This document shows positions 7,726-14,134 of a DNA stretch of 14,134 nucleotides, piece by piece. The stretch comes from an uncultured Rhodospirillales bacterium (lineage in GTDB: Bacteria; Pseudomonadota; Alphaproteobacteria; Acetobacterales; Acetobacteraceae), in the NCBI GenBank assembly GCA_903928045.1, contig CAIYPH010000915.1, forward strand, positions 1 to 14,134, read 5' to 3'. The position numbers were made by a program, and so were the translations under genes. The notes under the pieces are model-generated. The model was not told the DNA's origin. It ran no database searches and saw only the letters and a program-made list of their open reading frames with translations. Numbering within the stretch: the first letter of the stretch is position 1; every line of letters begins with the position of its first letter.

Positions 7726-7770
7726 CCCGGGGATTTGTTATTGCGGCGCAGTCTAGGTGGAATCCCCGGG
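7726..7770. repeat. perfect 10-bp inverted repeat before dctP
   Basis: CCCGGGGATT (7726-7735) and AATCCCCGGG (7761-7770) are exact reverse complements separated by 25 bases, in the 70-bp gap between the alcohol dehydrogenase and dctP. In the mRNA (minus strand) the second arm runs into the dctP ribosome site GGGAG (7724-7728), so a hairpin would hide most of it. As DNA, the arms are 35 bp apart centre to centre and could be two operator half-sites. No T run follows, so a simple terminator is unlikely. In GC-rich DNA some self-complementarity arises by chance; 10 exact pairs with AT ends is more than expected locally. Confidence 0.55.
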
Positions 7771-7784
7771 GGCGGGGAGGGGGA

Positions 7785-8939
7785 TCAGAGCGTCCCCTCA
7801 TAGGCCTTGCGGTAGAGCGACATGGCGATGTCGCGAGTGAGCGGAACCGGGTTGCCGCCGGCGGTGGGATCAACGATCGCCATGTCGGACATCAGCTCGA
7901 TCTGTGCCAGATCGACGCCGAACTCCTTCAGCGTGTGCGGCACCCCTACGTCGCGGCGGAGCGCCAGCACGGCGTCCAGATAGGCATCGAAGCTCGGGGC
8001 CATGCCGCAATATGCGGCGAGGCGGGCGATGCGCTCCTCGATGGCGGGGCAGTTGAAGGCGAGCACATAGGGCATGAACACCGCGTTGGTCATGCCATGA
8101 TGGGTGTTGAGCAGCGCGCCCATGGGGTGGGCGAGGGCGTGCATGGCGCCGAGCCCCTTCTGGAAGGCGGTGCTGCCCATGGAGGCCGCCGCCATCATGT
8201 TGGTGCGGGCGGCGATGTTGCCGCCATCCTGTACCGCGATGCGCAGGTTTTCGTGCACCAGCCGCGCGCCTTCCACCGCGATGCCATCGGCCATCGGGTG
8301 GTAGCCCGGCGCGCAATAGGCTTCCAGGCAATGCGACAGCGCGTCCATCCCGGTGCCGGCGGTGACGAATTTCGGCAGGCAGACGGTGAGTTCGGGGTCG
8401 GCGATCACCACCTTGGGCATCATCAGGGGGTGGAAGATCACCTTCTTGGTGTGGGTCTCGCTATTGGTGATCACGCCGGCGCGCCCGGTCTCAGAGCCGG
8501 TGCCGGCGGTGGTGGGCACGGCGACGATGGGGGCGATGGCGGAGGCGTCCGCGCGGGTCCACCAGTCGCCGATGTCCTCGAAATCCCACAGCGGGCGGGT
8601 CTGGCCGGCGGCGAATGCGATCACCTTGCCGCAATCAAGCGCCGAGCCGCCACCGAAGGCGATCACCCCGTCATGCCCGCCGGCGCGGAACGCATCCACC
8701 CCGTCAGCCACGTTGCGATCGACCGGGTTGGGCTGCACGCGATCGAACACCAGCACGGGGATGCCGGCCTTGGCGCAGATTTCGCGCGCGCGGGCGATCA
8801 TCGGCAGGCCGGAAAGCCCGGGGTCGGTCACCAGCAGCGGGCGGGTCATGCCGGCCGCCTTGCAGGCATCCGCGAGTTCGGCGATGCGCCCCGCGCCGAC
8901 GCGCATGGAGGTCGGGTAGTTCCAGTTGGCCGATATCAT
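7785..8939 (-). CDS. iron-containing (group III) alcohol dehydrogenase
   Basis: The 384-residue protein is a cytoplasmic NAD(P)-dependent metal alcohol dehydrogenase that interconverts an alcohol or hydroxyacid with its aldehyde or ketone. The dinucleotide site is GGGSALDCGK at 96-105, followed by PTTAGTGSE (142-150). The iron ligands match the family set: Asp199 and His203 in GMDALSHCLEAY, His267 in AMHALAHPMGA, and His281 in HHGMTNA. Length is normal. ATG at 8939 has GGAG six bases upstream and starts 20 bp after the desaturase stop. It lies ahead of the TRAP genes and probably acts on an imported compound or its product. Relatives include FucO, butanol dehydrogenases and hydroxyacid-oxoacid transhydrogenase; the subfamily is not resolved by eye. 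Confidence 0.92.
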   Translation of the reverse strand: MISANWNYPTSMRVGAGRIAELADACKAAGMTRPLLVTDPGLSGLPMIARAREICAKAGIPVLVFDRVQPNPVDRNVADGVDAFRAGGHDGVIAFGGGSALDCGKVIAFAAGQTRPLWDFEDIGDWWTRADASAIAPIVAVPTTAGTGSETGRAGVITNSETHTKKVIFHPLMMPKVVIADPELTVCLPKFVTAGTGMDALSHCLEAYCAPGYHPMADGIAVEGARLVHENLRIAVQDGGNIAARTNMMAAASMGSTAFQKGLGAMHALAHPMGALLNTHHGMTNAVFMPYVLAFNCPAIEERIARLAAYCGMAPSFDAYLDAVLALRRDVGVPHTLKEFGVDLAQIELMSDMAIVDPTAGGNPVPLTRDIAMSLYRKAYEGTL

Positions 8940-8959
8940 TTGGTGCTCCGCGTCGGGGA

Positions 8960-9916
8960 TCAGGAGGCGATCAGGCGGCGGATCGGGGCAACCAGCGCGC
9001 CATAGAAGCGCAGAGCGCAGCCGACCAGGTCCGACACCGGATTTTCCTGGTTATAGGGGTTGTTGTCGATGCCAATGGCGTCGTTGACCACGGTGCCGCC
9101 GTACCAGGTGCCGAACATCCGGTCCCAGATGGGAAAGATCGAGCCGAAATTCTTGTCGATATGCACGGGCAGGAAGGAGTGGTGGATGCGGTGGCCGATC
9201 GGCGAATACAGCACCCAGCGGCCGATCCAGCCGAAATCCCATGGCAGCATTGAATGCGTAAGGCCGGCATGAACGGCGAACAAGACGTTGATAATGAAAA
9301 AATCCACCATCGATCCACCGAGCAACGCGGTAGGAATGGCCAGTATGATGATTTGCAGCCCGAGCTCGGCCGGGTGGCCTCGATTGGTGGTGATCACGTT
9401 CATTTCCGTTGCCGCGTGATGAAACGCGTGCAACTGCCACCACCAGCCAAGCTTATGTCCGGCATAGTGCATCCAGTAGCGCGTGAAATCGATCGCGACG
9501 AGAAGCCAGACGTACTGCAGCCAGGGACTATCGAGGTGCAGCAAGTTCGCCGGCAGATGCGCGCGCAACCAGGCCGGCACCACCGAGGCGGTCGAAAAGG
9601 TAAAAATCCACGCAAGCGCGCCAATCAGGCCAACCTGATTGAGCACGAAAATGAGGATATCCATCCAGCCGGAGCGCGAGGGGGGCAGCAGGCGGGGAAC
9701 GCTGCTCTTCTCGTAACCCAGCACCATCACCTCAATCGCCAGCACGATCACTATACCCGTGATGAAGGCGACATGGTCCTGCAGCACGCCGGTGCGCGAG
9801 CCCAGATAGGCGGTCATCCTGGCCCAGGTGCCCGTGGGATCGGCGACGAACAGGCCGCCGATCGCCAGAACGACGAGCCCGAGTGCGATGAGGGTGCGTG
9901 ATTGGGTGGATGACAT
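8960..9916 (-). CDS. sterol desaturase / fatty acid hydroxylase family membrane protein
   Basis: The 318-residue membrane protein has hydrophobic segments near 8-24, 46-67, 87-108, 134-148 and 185-215. It carries the di-iron histidine clusters of the family: HxxxH at 150/154, HAFHH at 163-167, HAGLTH at 216/221, and HRIHHSFLPVH from 242 to 252. Members insert oxygen or a double bond into lipid substrates such as sterols, carotenoids, fatty acids or ether lipids, in the membrane. The substrate here cannot be deduced. ATG at 9916 precedes the first helix directly, but the bases before it are pyrimidine-rich with only a distant GAGAG, so initiation may be weak. It is the first gene of the long minus-strand series, and an AT-rich promoter candidate lies just upstream. 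Confidence 0.88.
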   Translation of the reverse strand: MSSTQSRTLIALGLVVLAIGGLFVADPTGTWARMTAYLGSRTGVLQDHVAFITGIVIVLAIEVMVLGYEKSSVPRLLPPSRSGWMDILIFVLNQVGLIGALAWIFTFSTASVVPAWLRAHLPANLLHLDSPWLQYVWLLVAIDFTRYWMHYAGHKLGWWWQLHAFHHAATEMNVITTNRGHPAELGLQIIILAIPTALLGGSMVDFFIINVLFAVHAGLTHSMLPWDFGWIGRWVLYSPIGHRIHHSFLPVHIDKNFGSIFPIWDRMFGTWYGGTVVNDAIGIDNNPYNQENPVSDLVGCALRFYGALVAPIRRLIAS

Positions 9917-9941
9917 GGGGGGAGGCGCTCTCGGCTGAAAT

Positions 9942-9977
9942 ATTCTCTATTTTAGCGCAAAATATCTTAGAATTGAA
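9942..9977 (-). promoter_or_regulatory. AT-rich promoter/operator candidate upstream of the desaturase operon
   Basis: This is the most AT-rich island of the window, in the 73-bp gap between gpt and the desaturase gene. On the minus strand TTCAAT (9972-9977) and TAAAAT (9949-9954) are 17 bases apart: a weak -35 and a near-consensus -10, placing a start near 9942, about 25 bases before the ATG. Overlapping it is an inverted repeat TATTTT-AGCGC-AAAATA (9948-9964), flanked by ATTCT and AGAAT, which could bind a regulator. It could also act as a weak end for gpt, but there is no T tract. Confidence 0.45.
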
Positions 9978-9989
9978 GCGTCGCCTCTC

Positions 9990-10490
9990 TCAGAACTCAG
10001 TGCCACGGTCTCGCTTGGCGAGTGGCACCGAGAACTGCGGCTCGGTGTCCCAAGGGAACATGATCCAGGTATCCTGGCTCACCTCGGTGACGAAAGTATC
10101 GACCAGCGGCTTGCCGGCGGGTTTGGCGTAGACGGTGGCGAAATGCGCCTTGGGCAATAGGGCGCGCACCACTTTCGCGGTGGTCCCGGTGTCGACCAAG
10201 TCGTCAATAATGAGGAACCCCTCACCGTCACCCGCGGCCACCGGCGCCTTGATCACCTGCGGCTCGCCAATCTCGGTCCATTCCTTGTCCTCGCGCCCAT
10301 AGGTGACGATGGAGACGGTCTCCACCAGCCGCACCTCCATTTCGCGCGCGATGATGGCCGCCGGGATCAGGCCGCCGCGGGTGATGGCGACCACGCCCTT
10401 GTAGGGGCCGCGCTCGATCAACCGCCAGGCCAGCGCCCTTGCGTCACGGTGCAACTGGTCCCAGGTAACGGCGTAGTATTTCTGCGCCAT
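9990..10490 (-). CDS. gpt: xanthine(-guanine) phosphoribosyltransferase
   Basis: The 166-residue cytoplasmic enzyme joins xanthine or guanine to PRPP in purine salvage. The PRPP-binding signature [13 protein letters not shown] is at 92-104 with its two acidic residues, ITRGGLIPA lies at 37-45, and the base-recognition motif WIMFPWD is at 142-148. These are typical of Gpt rather than Hpt. It is somewhat longer than the E. coli enzyme (152). ATG at 10490 has GGGAGG eight bases upstream and overlaps the csaA stop as TGATG; the longer open frame to 10724 is the csaA gene in another frame. It is co-transcribed with csaA. Confidence 0.92.
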   Translation of the reverse strand: MAQKYYAVTWDQLHRDARALAWRLIERGPYKGVVAITRGGLIPAAIIAREMEVRLVETVSIVTYGREDKEWTEIGEPQVIKAPVAAGDGEGFLIIDDLVDTGTTAKVVRALLPKAHFATVYAKPAGKPLVDTFVTEVSQDTWIMFPWDTEPQFSVPLAKRDRGTEF

Positions 10491-10828
10491 CAGAACAGCC
10501 TCCCGCCATCCGGCACCTTCAGGTCCGGCTTCAGCAGCACCACCGCGCCTTCGGCATCGGGCACGCCGAGGGTGAGCACCTCGCTTTTGAAGGGGCCGAT
10601 CTTGCGGGGCGGGAAATTCACCACGCACATCACCTGACGGCCCAGCAGCTGGTCCATCTTGTAATGCACGGTGATCTGCGCCGAGGAGCATCTCACGCCG
10701 AGCTCGCCGCCGAAGTCGATCCACAGCTTATAGGCCGGCTTGCGCGCTTCCGGGAACGCCTGCACGTCAACGATGGTGCCGACGCGGATATCCAGTTTGT
10801 CGAAGTCCTCGATGGTCGCCACGGTCAT
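10490..10828 (-). CDS. csaA: CsaA-type tRNA-binding-domain protein
   Basis: This 112-residue protein is a stand-alone OB-fold tRNA-binding domain of the CsaA type, related to the C-terminus of bacterial methionyl-tRNA synthetase. Family marks are [23 protein letters not shown] at the N-terminus (shown in part here as LDIRVGTI, 12-19), SSAQIT (48-53) and VNFPPRKIG (70-78). The tail [14 protein letters not shown] is typical. CsaA is reported to have export-related chaperone activity and binds tRNA; its true role is unclear. ATG at 10828 has almost no Shine-Dalgarno sequence and a leader of about 15 bases from the predicted promoter. The upstream open frame to 11110 is antisense to the gamma-glutamyltransferase gene. 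Its stop overlaps the gpt start. Confidence 0.9.
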   Translation of the reverse strand: MTVATIEDFDKLDIRVGTIVDVQAFPEARKPAYKLWIDFGGELGVRCSSAQITVHYKMDQLLGRQVMCVVNFPPRKIGPFKSEVLTLGVPDAEGAVVLLKPDLKVPDGGRLF

Positions 10829-10849
10829 ATCCGGGTTGTTGTGGCCAGC

Positions 10850-10878
10850 GTTATTGCGCGCGGCGCGCGGGTTGCCAA
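10850..10878 (-). promoter_or_regulatory. sigma70-like promoter of csaA-gpt
   Basis: On the minus strand TTGGCA (10873-10878, five of six consensus) and AATAAC (10850-10855, four of six) are exactly 17 bases apart, about 22 bases before the csaA ATG. The spacer contains GCGCGC-G-GCGCGC (10856-10868), a perfect palindrome that may be an operator or just GC-rich low complexity. No equally good promoter was found for the divergent plus-strand gene in the same 100-bp region (10829-10928). Confidence 0.5.
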
Positions 10879-10928
10879 TGGGCGCGACCGATGCGAGCAA
10901 TGCGCCTGTCATATTCCCGAGGGGTTCG

Positions 10929-12530
10929 ATGCGCGATTTCCATTTCCCGGGCCGCAGCCCGGTCTTCGCCACCAGCGGCATGGCCGCGACCTCGATGCCG
11001 GGCTCGACGCTCGCCGCGCTCGAAGTGCTGCGCGCCGGGGGCAACGCGATTGACGCCGCGATCGCCGCGGTGGCGGTGCAATGCGTGATCGAGCCGGCCT
11101 CGACGGGCATCGGCGGTGACTGCTTCTGCCTCTACGCGCCGGCCGGCGAAAAGCGGGTCTATGCGCTGAACGGCTCCGGCCGCGCCCCGGCGGCGGCCAA
11201 TATCGAATGGTTCGAGCAGCGGCAGATTACGGCGCTCGAGAACACCTCGGCGCTCGCCGTCACCGTCCCGGGCGCGATTTCCGCCTGGGAGACCCTCCTG
11301 GCGCGCTTCGGCACCAAGGGGCTGGACGAGCTGTTGCAGCCGGCCATCCGCTTCGCCGAGGGCGGCCACCCGATCCATCCGCGCGTGGCGAATGACTGGG
11401 CGGCCAGCGTCCCCAAGCTGCAGAAGAACGGCACCCACAAGTTCCTGCCCAATGGCGGGGCGCCCAAGGTGGGCGACATGTTCGTGCAGGCGGAACTGGG
11501 CGCCACGTTGCGCAAGATCGCCAAGCACGGCGCGCGGGCTTTCTATGAGGGCGAGGTGGCGGCCGATATCGTCGCGACGCTGCGCGAGAAGGGCGGGCTG
11601 CACACCGAAGAGGATTTCGCCAACGGGCGCACGGTGGCGGGCTTCGTCGATCCGATCTCCATCGGCTTCCGCGGCAATACCGTGTGGCAGTGCCCGCCCA
11701 ATGGCCAGGGCATCGTGACGCTGATGATCCTCGGCATGCTCGGCAGCTTCGATCCGGCCAAGGAAGGCCCGCTTTCGGTTGAGCGGCTGCACCGCCACAT
11801 CGAGGCCGCGCGCCTCGCCTACCGTGACCGTGACGCCTTCCTCGCCGACCCCAGCCGCGTTGACGTACCGGTGGCCAAGCTGCTCGATCCCGCCTACCTC
11901 AAGGCGATGGCCGGGCTGATCCGGCCGGATGCCGCGATGACCGAGTTGCCGGCGGCCGGCGAGAGCGATCTCGCCCGCCACAAGGACACCATCTACCTCA
12001 CCGTGGTGGACAAGGACGGCAATGCCTGCTCCTTCATCAACTCGCTGTTCGAGGGCTTCGGCTCCGGCATTCTCGCCGAGAAATCGGGCGTGATGCTGCA
12101 GAACCGCGGCTTTGGCTTCCGCGTTGAGCGTGGCCACCCCAACTGCATCGCCGGCAATAAGCGGCCGATGCACACGATCATCCCGGGCATGGTGACCAAC
12201 GCGGCCGGCGAGGCGATCATGCCGTACGGGGTGATGGGCGGGCATTTCCAGCCGATGGGCCATTCGCTGTTTCTCACCAACCACTTCGACTACGGGCTCG
12301 ACATCCAGGAGGCGATCGACCTGCCGCGCCTGATGCCGCTCAAGGGCAAAATTCAGGTGGAGCGCGGCATCCCCATGGATGTGGTGGCCGCCCTCCGCGG
12401 CCTCGGCCACAGCCCCGAACCGATCGCCGGCCCGCACGGCGGCGGTCAGGCCATCTTCATCGATCGCAAGCGTGGTGTCCTGGTCGGTGGGTCGGACCCC
12501 CGCAAGGACGGCCTGGCGCTCGGTTATTAA
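10929..12530 (+). CDS. gamma-glutamyltransferase family protein (Ntn hydrolase)
   Basis: The 533-residue protein belongs to the gamma-glutamyltranspeptidase family, which makes itself active by cutting before a catalytic threonine and then hydrolyses or transfers gamma-glutamyl groups. The N-terminal block SGMAATSMP plus GGNAIDAAIAAVAVQCVIEP (37-56) and the substrate-arginine region NGSGRAP (Arg85) are present. The expected nucleophile is Thr354 in KDTIYLTVVDKDGN, aligning with the first Thr of the E. coli TTHYSVVDKDGN, though the following Thr-His are Ile-Tyr here. The glycine pair of the oxyanion site is in GVMGGH (435-440). No signal peptide is visible, unlike the periplasmic enzyme. ATG at 10929 has GAGGGG four bases upstream; longer open sequence overlaps the promoter region and csaA. 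It lies 21 bp before an amidase gene. Confidence 0.9.
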   Translation: MRDFHFPGRSPVFATSGMAATSMPGSTLAALEVLRAGGNAIDAAIAAVAVQCVIEPASTGIGGDCFCLYAPAGEKRVYALNGSGRAPAAANIEWFEQRQITALENTSALAVTVPGAISAWETLLARFGTKGLDELLQPAIRFAEGGHPIHPRVANDWAASVPKLQKNGTHKFLPNGGAPKVGDMFVQAELGATLRKIAKHGARAFYEGEVAADIVATLREKGGLHTEEDFANGRTVAGFVDPISIGFRGNTVWQCPPNGQGIVTLMILGMLGSFDPAKEGPLSVERLHRHIEAARLAYRDRDAFLADPSRVDVPVAKLLDPAYLKAMAGLIRPDAAMTELPAAGESDLARHKDTIYLTVVDKDGNACSFINSLFEGFGSGILAEKSGVMLQNRGFGFRVERGHPNCIAGNKRPMHTIIPGMVTNAAGEAIMPYGVMGGHFQPMGHSLFLTNHFDYGLDIQEAIDLPRLMPLKGKIQVERGIPMDVVAALRGLGHSPEPIAGPHGGGQAIFIDRKRGVLVGGSDPRKDGLALGY

Positions 12531-12551
12531 GTATTGGGGGGGTACAGAGCG

Positions 12552-14045
12552 ATGAGCGAGCCCTGTGAACTGACGGCCGTCGAGGCCCGCGCCCGTATCG
12601 GGCGCAAGGAGCTTTCGCCGGTCGAACTGCTGGAGAGCTGCATCTCCCGCATCGAGGCGGTGGACCATGCGGTCAACGCCATGGTCGCGCGCGATTTCGA
12701 CCGCGCGCGGGAGACCGCGAAGGCGGCCGAGGCGGCGGTGCTGCGCGGCGATCGGCTCGGCGCGCTGCATGGGCTGCCGGTCGGCATCAAGGACCTCACC
12801 CCCACCAAGGGGCTGCGGACCACCTGGGGCTCGCCGATTTTCCGTGACCATGTGCCGACGGAAGATGCCGGGCTGGTGCGCCGCATCCGCGATGCCGGCG
12901 GCATTATCATCGGCAAGACCAACACGCCGGAATGGGGCGCGGGCGCCAATACCCGTAACTCCGTGTATGGCGCGACAGGTAACGCGTTCAACCCCGTGAT
13001 GTCCGCCGCCGGGTCCTCCGGCGGTTCGGCGGTGGCGCTGGCCACCGACATGGCGCCGCTTTGCCATGGCTCGGACATGGGCGGCAGCTTGCGCAACCCC
13101 GCCGGGTTCAACGGCATCGTCGGCTTCCGCCCGACGCCCGGCGCGGTGCCGGCGGAAAATCGCGGGCTCGGCTGGTCCGGCCTCGGGGTTGAGGGGCCGA
13201 TGGGCCGCAACGTCGCGGATACCTGCCTGCTGATGTCGGTGCTGGCCTCCGATGATGGCGGGGATCCGCTGGCCACCACCATCTACGGCAAGCAGGTGCG
13301 CGCGCCCGGCGATTACTACCCGGCCGAGCAGATCGACCTCTCGCGCATCCGCGCCGCCTTCACCCCGGATTTCGGCTTCACGCCGACTGAGAAGCACATC
13401 CGCGCCGTGTTCGCCGAGAAGACTGCGCTGTTCCGCGGTGCCTTCGGCCAGGCTTCGGATGCGACGCCGGATTGCTCGGGCACCAACGAGTCCTTCGAGG
13501 TGCTCCGCGCGACGGGGTACCTGACGGCGCAGCTCGATCGCTACCGGAACCGGCCGCAGGACATCGGACCGAATATTCGCGTCAACGTCGAGGAAGGGCT
13601 GAAATACAGCGCCGTGGACGTGGCGCGGGCGCATGAGACGCAGACGCAGATCTACCGGCGCTGGCAGTCCTTCTTCCGCGACCATGACGTGATCATCACG
13701 CCGACCATCACGCTCTCGCCCCGCCCGTGGCGCGAGCTGTATCCGGCGGAGATCGACGGGGTGCCGACGCGGACCTATTTCCACTGGCTGTCGCTGGCCT
13801 ATGCGGTGACCATCCCCGGCCACCCCGCGGTGAGCCTGCCGGTGGGGCTGGACCACAAGGGCATGCCCTTCGGCCTGCAAATCGTCGGCCCGCGCGGCGG
13901 CGATGCCTTCGTGCTGGCGGTGGCGCAGGCGCTGGAGACGGCGCTGGCCGGTGATCCCCGCACCGCCCGGCCGGTGCCGGATATCGCCAAATTGAAGGCC
14001 GCCGCGCCGATTTCGGCGATGGAGGGGTTCCTCAGCTGGGATTGA
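12552..14045 (+). CDS. amidase signature family amidohydrolase
   Basis: The 497-residue protein is a cytoplasmic amidase of the Ser-cisSer-Lys type, which hydrolyses a carboxylic amide to acid and ammonia. The triad is visible: Lys80 in GLPVGIKDL, Ser155 in AGSSGGSA, and the nucleophile Ser179 in GSDMGGSLRNPAGF. Their spacing (99 and 24 residues) equals that of the fatty acid amide hydrolase triad. The C-terminal HPAVSLPVGLDHKGMPFG part is also typical. It is not obviously GatA, as no gatC/gatB neighbours exist. ATG at 12552 is chosen over the in-frame TTG at 12534; a G-rich tract about ten bases upstream can act as ribosome site. It is almost surely co-transcribed with the gamma-glutamyltransferase. 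Confidence 0.9.
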   Translation: MSEPCELTAVEARARIGRKELSPVELLESCISRIEAVDHAVNAMVARDFDRARETAKAAEAAVLRGDRLGALHGLPVGIKDLTPTKGLRTTWGSPIFRDHVPTEDAGLVRRIRDAGGIIIGKTNTPEWGAGANTRNSVYGATGNAFNPVMSAAGSSGGSAVALATDMAPLCHGSDMGGSLRNPAGFNGIVGFRPTPGAVPAENRGLGWSGLGVEGPMGRNVADTCLLMSVLASDDGGDPLATTIYGKQVRAPGDYYPAEQIDLSRIRAAFTPDFGFTPTEKHIRAVFAEKTALFRGAFGQASDATPDCSGTNESFEVLRATGYLTAQLDRYRNRPQDIGPNIRVNVEEGLKYSAVDVARAHETQTQIYRRWQSFFRDHDVIITPTITLSPRPWRELYPAEIDGVPTRTYFHWLSLAYAVTIPGHPAVSLPVGLDHKGMPFGLQIVGPRGGDAFVLAVAQALETALAGDPRTARPVPDIAKLKAAAPISAMEGFLSWD

Positions 14046-14064
14046 GGGCGGGTTTCTCCCGCCC
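14046..14064 (+). terminator. hairpin after the amidase gene
   Basis: GGGCGGG, loop TTTCT, then CCCGCCC form a perfect 7-bp GC-only stem directly after the TGA. No T tract follows, so it is either a weak intrinsic terminator or a 3-prime-end stabilising stem. Confidence 0.5.
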
Positions 14065-14134
14065 GCGGAGTCGCGGTTCGCGCGTATCGGCTGGATCGCC
14101 ACAAAGGCAGTAAGCGAGTGAGTCGCGGGGGCGC

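Noticed and set aside
7726..7770. Inverted repeat as a Rho-independent terminator between the dehydrogenase and dctP
   Set aside because: The 25-base loop is long and there is no T tract after the stem on the minus strand. A regulatory or operator role fits better.
7715..7873. Upstream extension of dctP to 7873
   Set aside because: It would place 53 Pro/Arg-rich residues before a clear export signal and overlap the dehydrogenase gene. ATG at 7714 has a good ribosome site.
6728..9005. Two long plus-strand frames (6728-7756 and 7401-9005) opposite dctP and the alcohol dehydrogenase
   Set aside because: They have the same Gly/His/Asp-rich shadow composition and no motifs, while the minus-strand genes show intact binding and metal sites.
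10829..11110. Upstream extension of csaA to 11110
   Set aside because: The added part is antisense to the gamma-glutamyltransferase gene and crosses the predicted csaA promoter. The conserved domain starts right after ATG 10828.
10851..14102. A 1083-codon open frame on the minus strand opposite the gamma-glutamyltransferase and amidase genes
   Set aside because: Both plus-strand proteins have complete catalytic motifs. The antisense product is Arg/His/Gly-rich with no family features, a usual effect of high GC3 on the opposite strand.
1..14134. tRNA or rRNA genes, CRISPR arrays, transposases, attachment sites
   Set aside because: Nothing of these kinds was seen on either strand. The window is tightly packed with ordinary protein genes, and no gap exceeds about 125 bases.

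Overview
The window looks like a chromosomal segment of a GC-rich alphaproteobacterium. A Rhodospirillales/Acetobacteraceae-type host is a guess from protein style only; there is no rRNA or other marker here. It is almost fully coding: twelve complete protein genes of recognisable family, one complete unrecognised small gene, and one partial gene at the left edge. No tRNA, rRNA, CRISPR array or insertion sequence was seen.

Left and middle (1-9916, all minus strand, so read right to left): sterol desaturase-family membrane hydroxylase, iron-containing alcohol dehydrogenase, TRAP transporter dctP-dctQ-dctM, a DUF2235 alpha/beta hydrolase, an unrecognised 31-codon gene, an RraA/HMG-CHA-aldolase-type enzyme, then gspE, gspF and the start of a pseudopilin gene of a type II secretion system (T2SS). 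The gaps in this order are 20, 70, -4, -4, 16, -4, 32, -1, 5 and -17 bp. No convincing terminator interrupts the series, so these eleven genes could be one transcription unit. Its best promoter candidate is in an AT-rich island at about 9942-9977.

Right (9990-14045): a minus-strand pair, csaA and gpt (tRNA-binding-domain protein and xanthine phosphoribosyltransferase), is divergent from a plus-strand pair, a gamma-glutamyltransferase and an amidase. The 100-bp region between csaA and the gamma-glutamyltransferase carries a good sigma70-like promoter for csaA. A 7-bp GC-rich hairpin follows the amidase.

How the genes may work together (inference): TRAP systems import organic acids, and iron-dependent alcohol dehydrogenases and RraA-type aldolases act on hydroxy- and oxo-acids, so genes 2969-8939 make sense as an uptake-and-catabolism operon. 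The unexpected parts are the T2SS genes translationally coupled to the aldolase gene, the DUF2235 hydrolase with altered signature residues, and the small gene coupled to it. That small gene encodes a His/Cys-bearing peptide ending in Gly-Gly-Cys-Cys and is the best candidate here for something undescribed.
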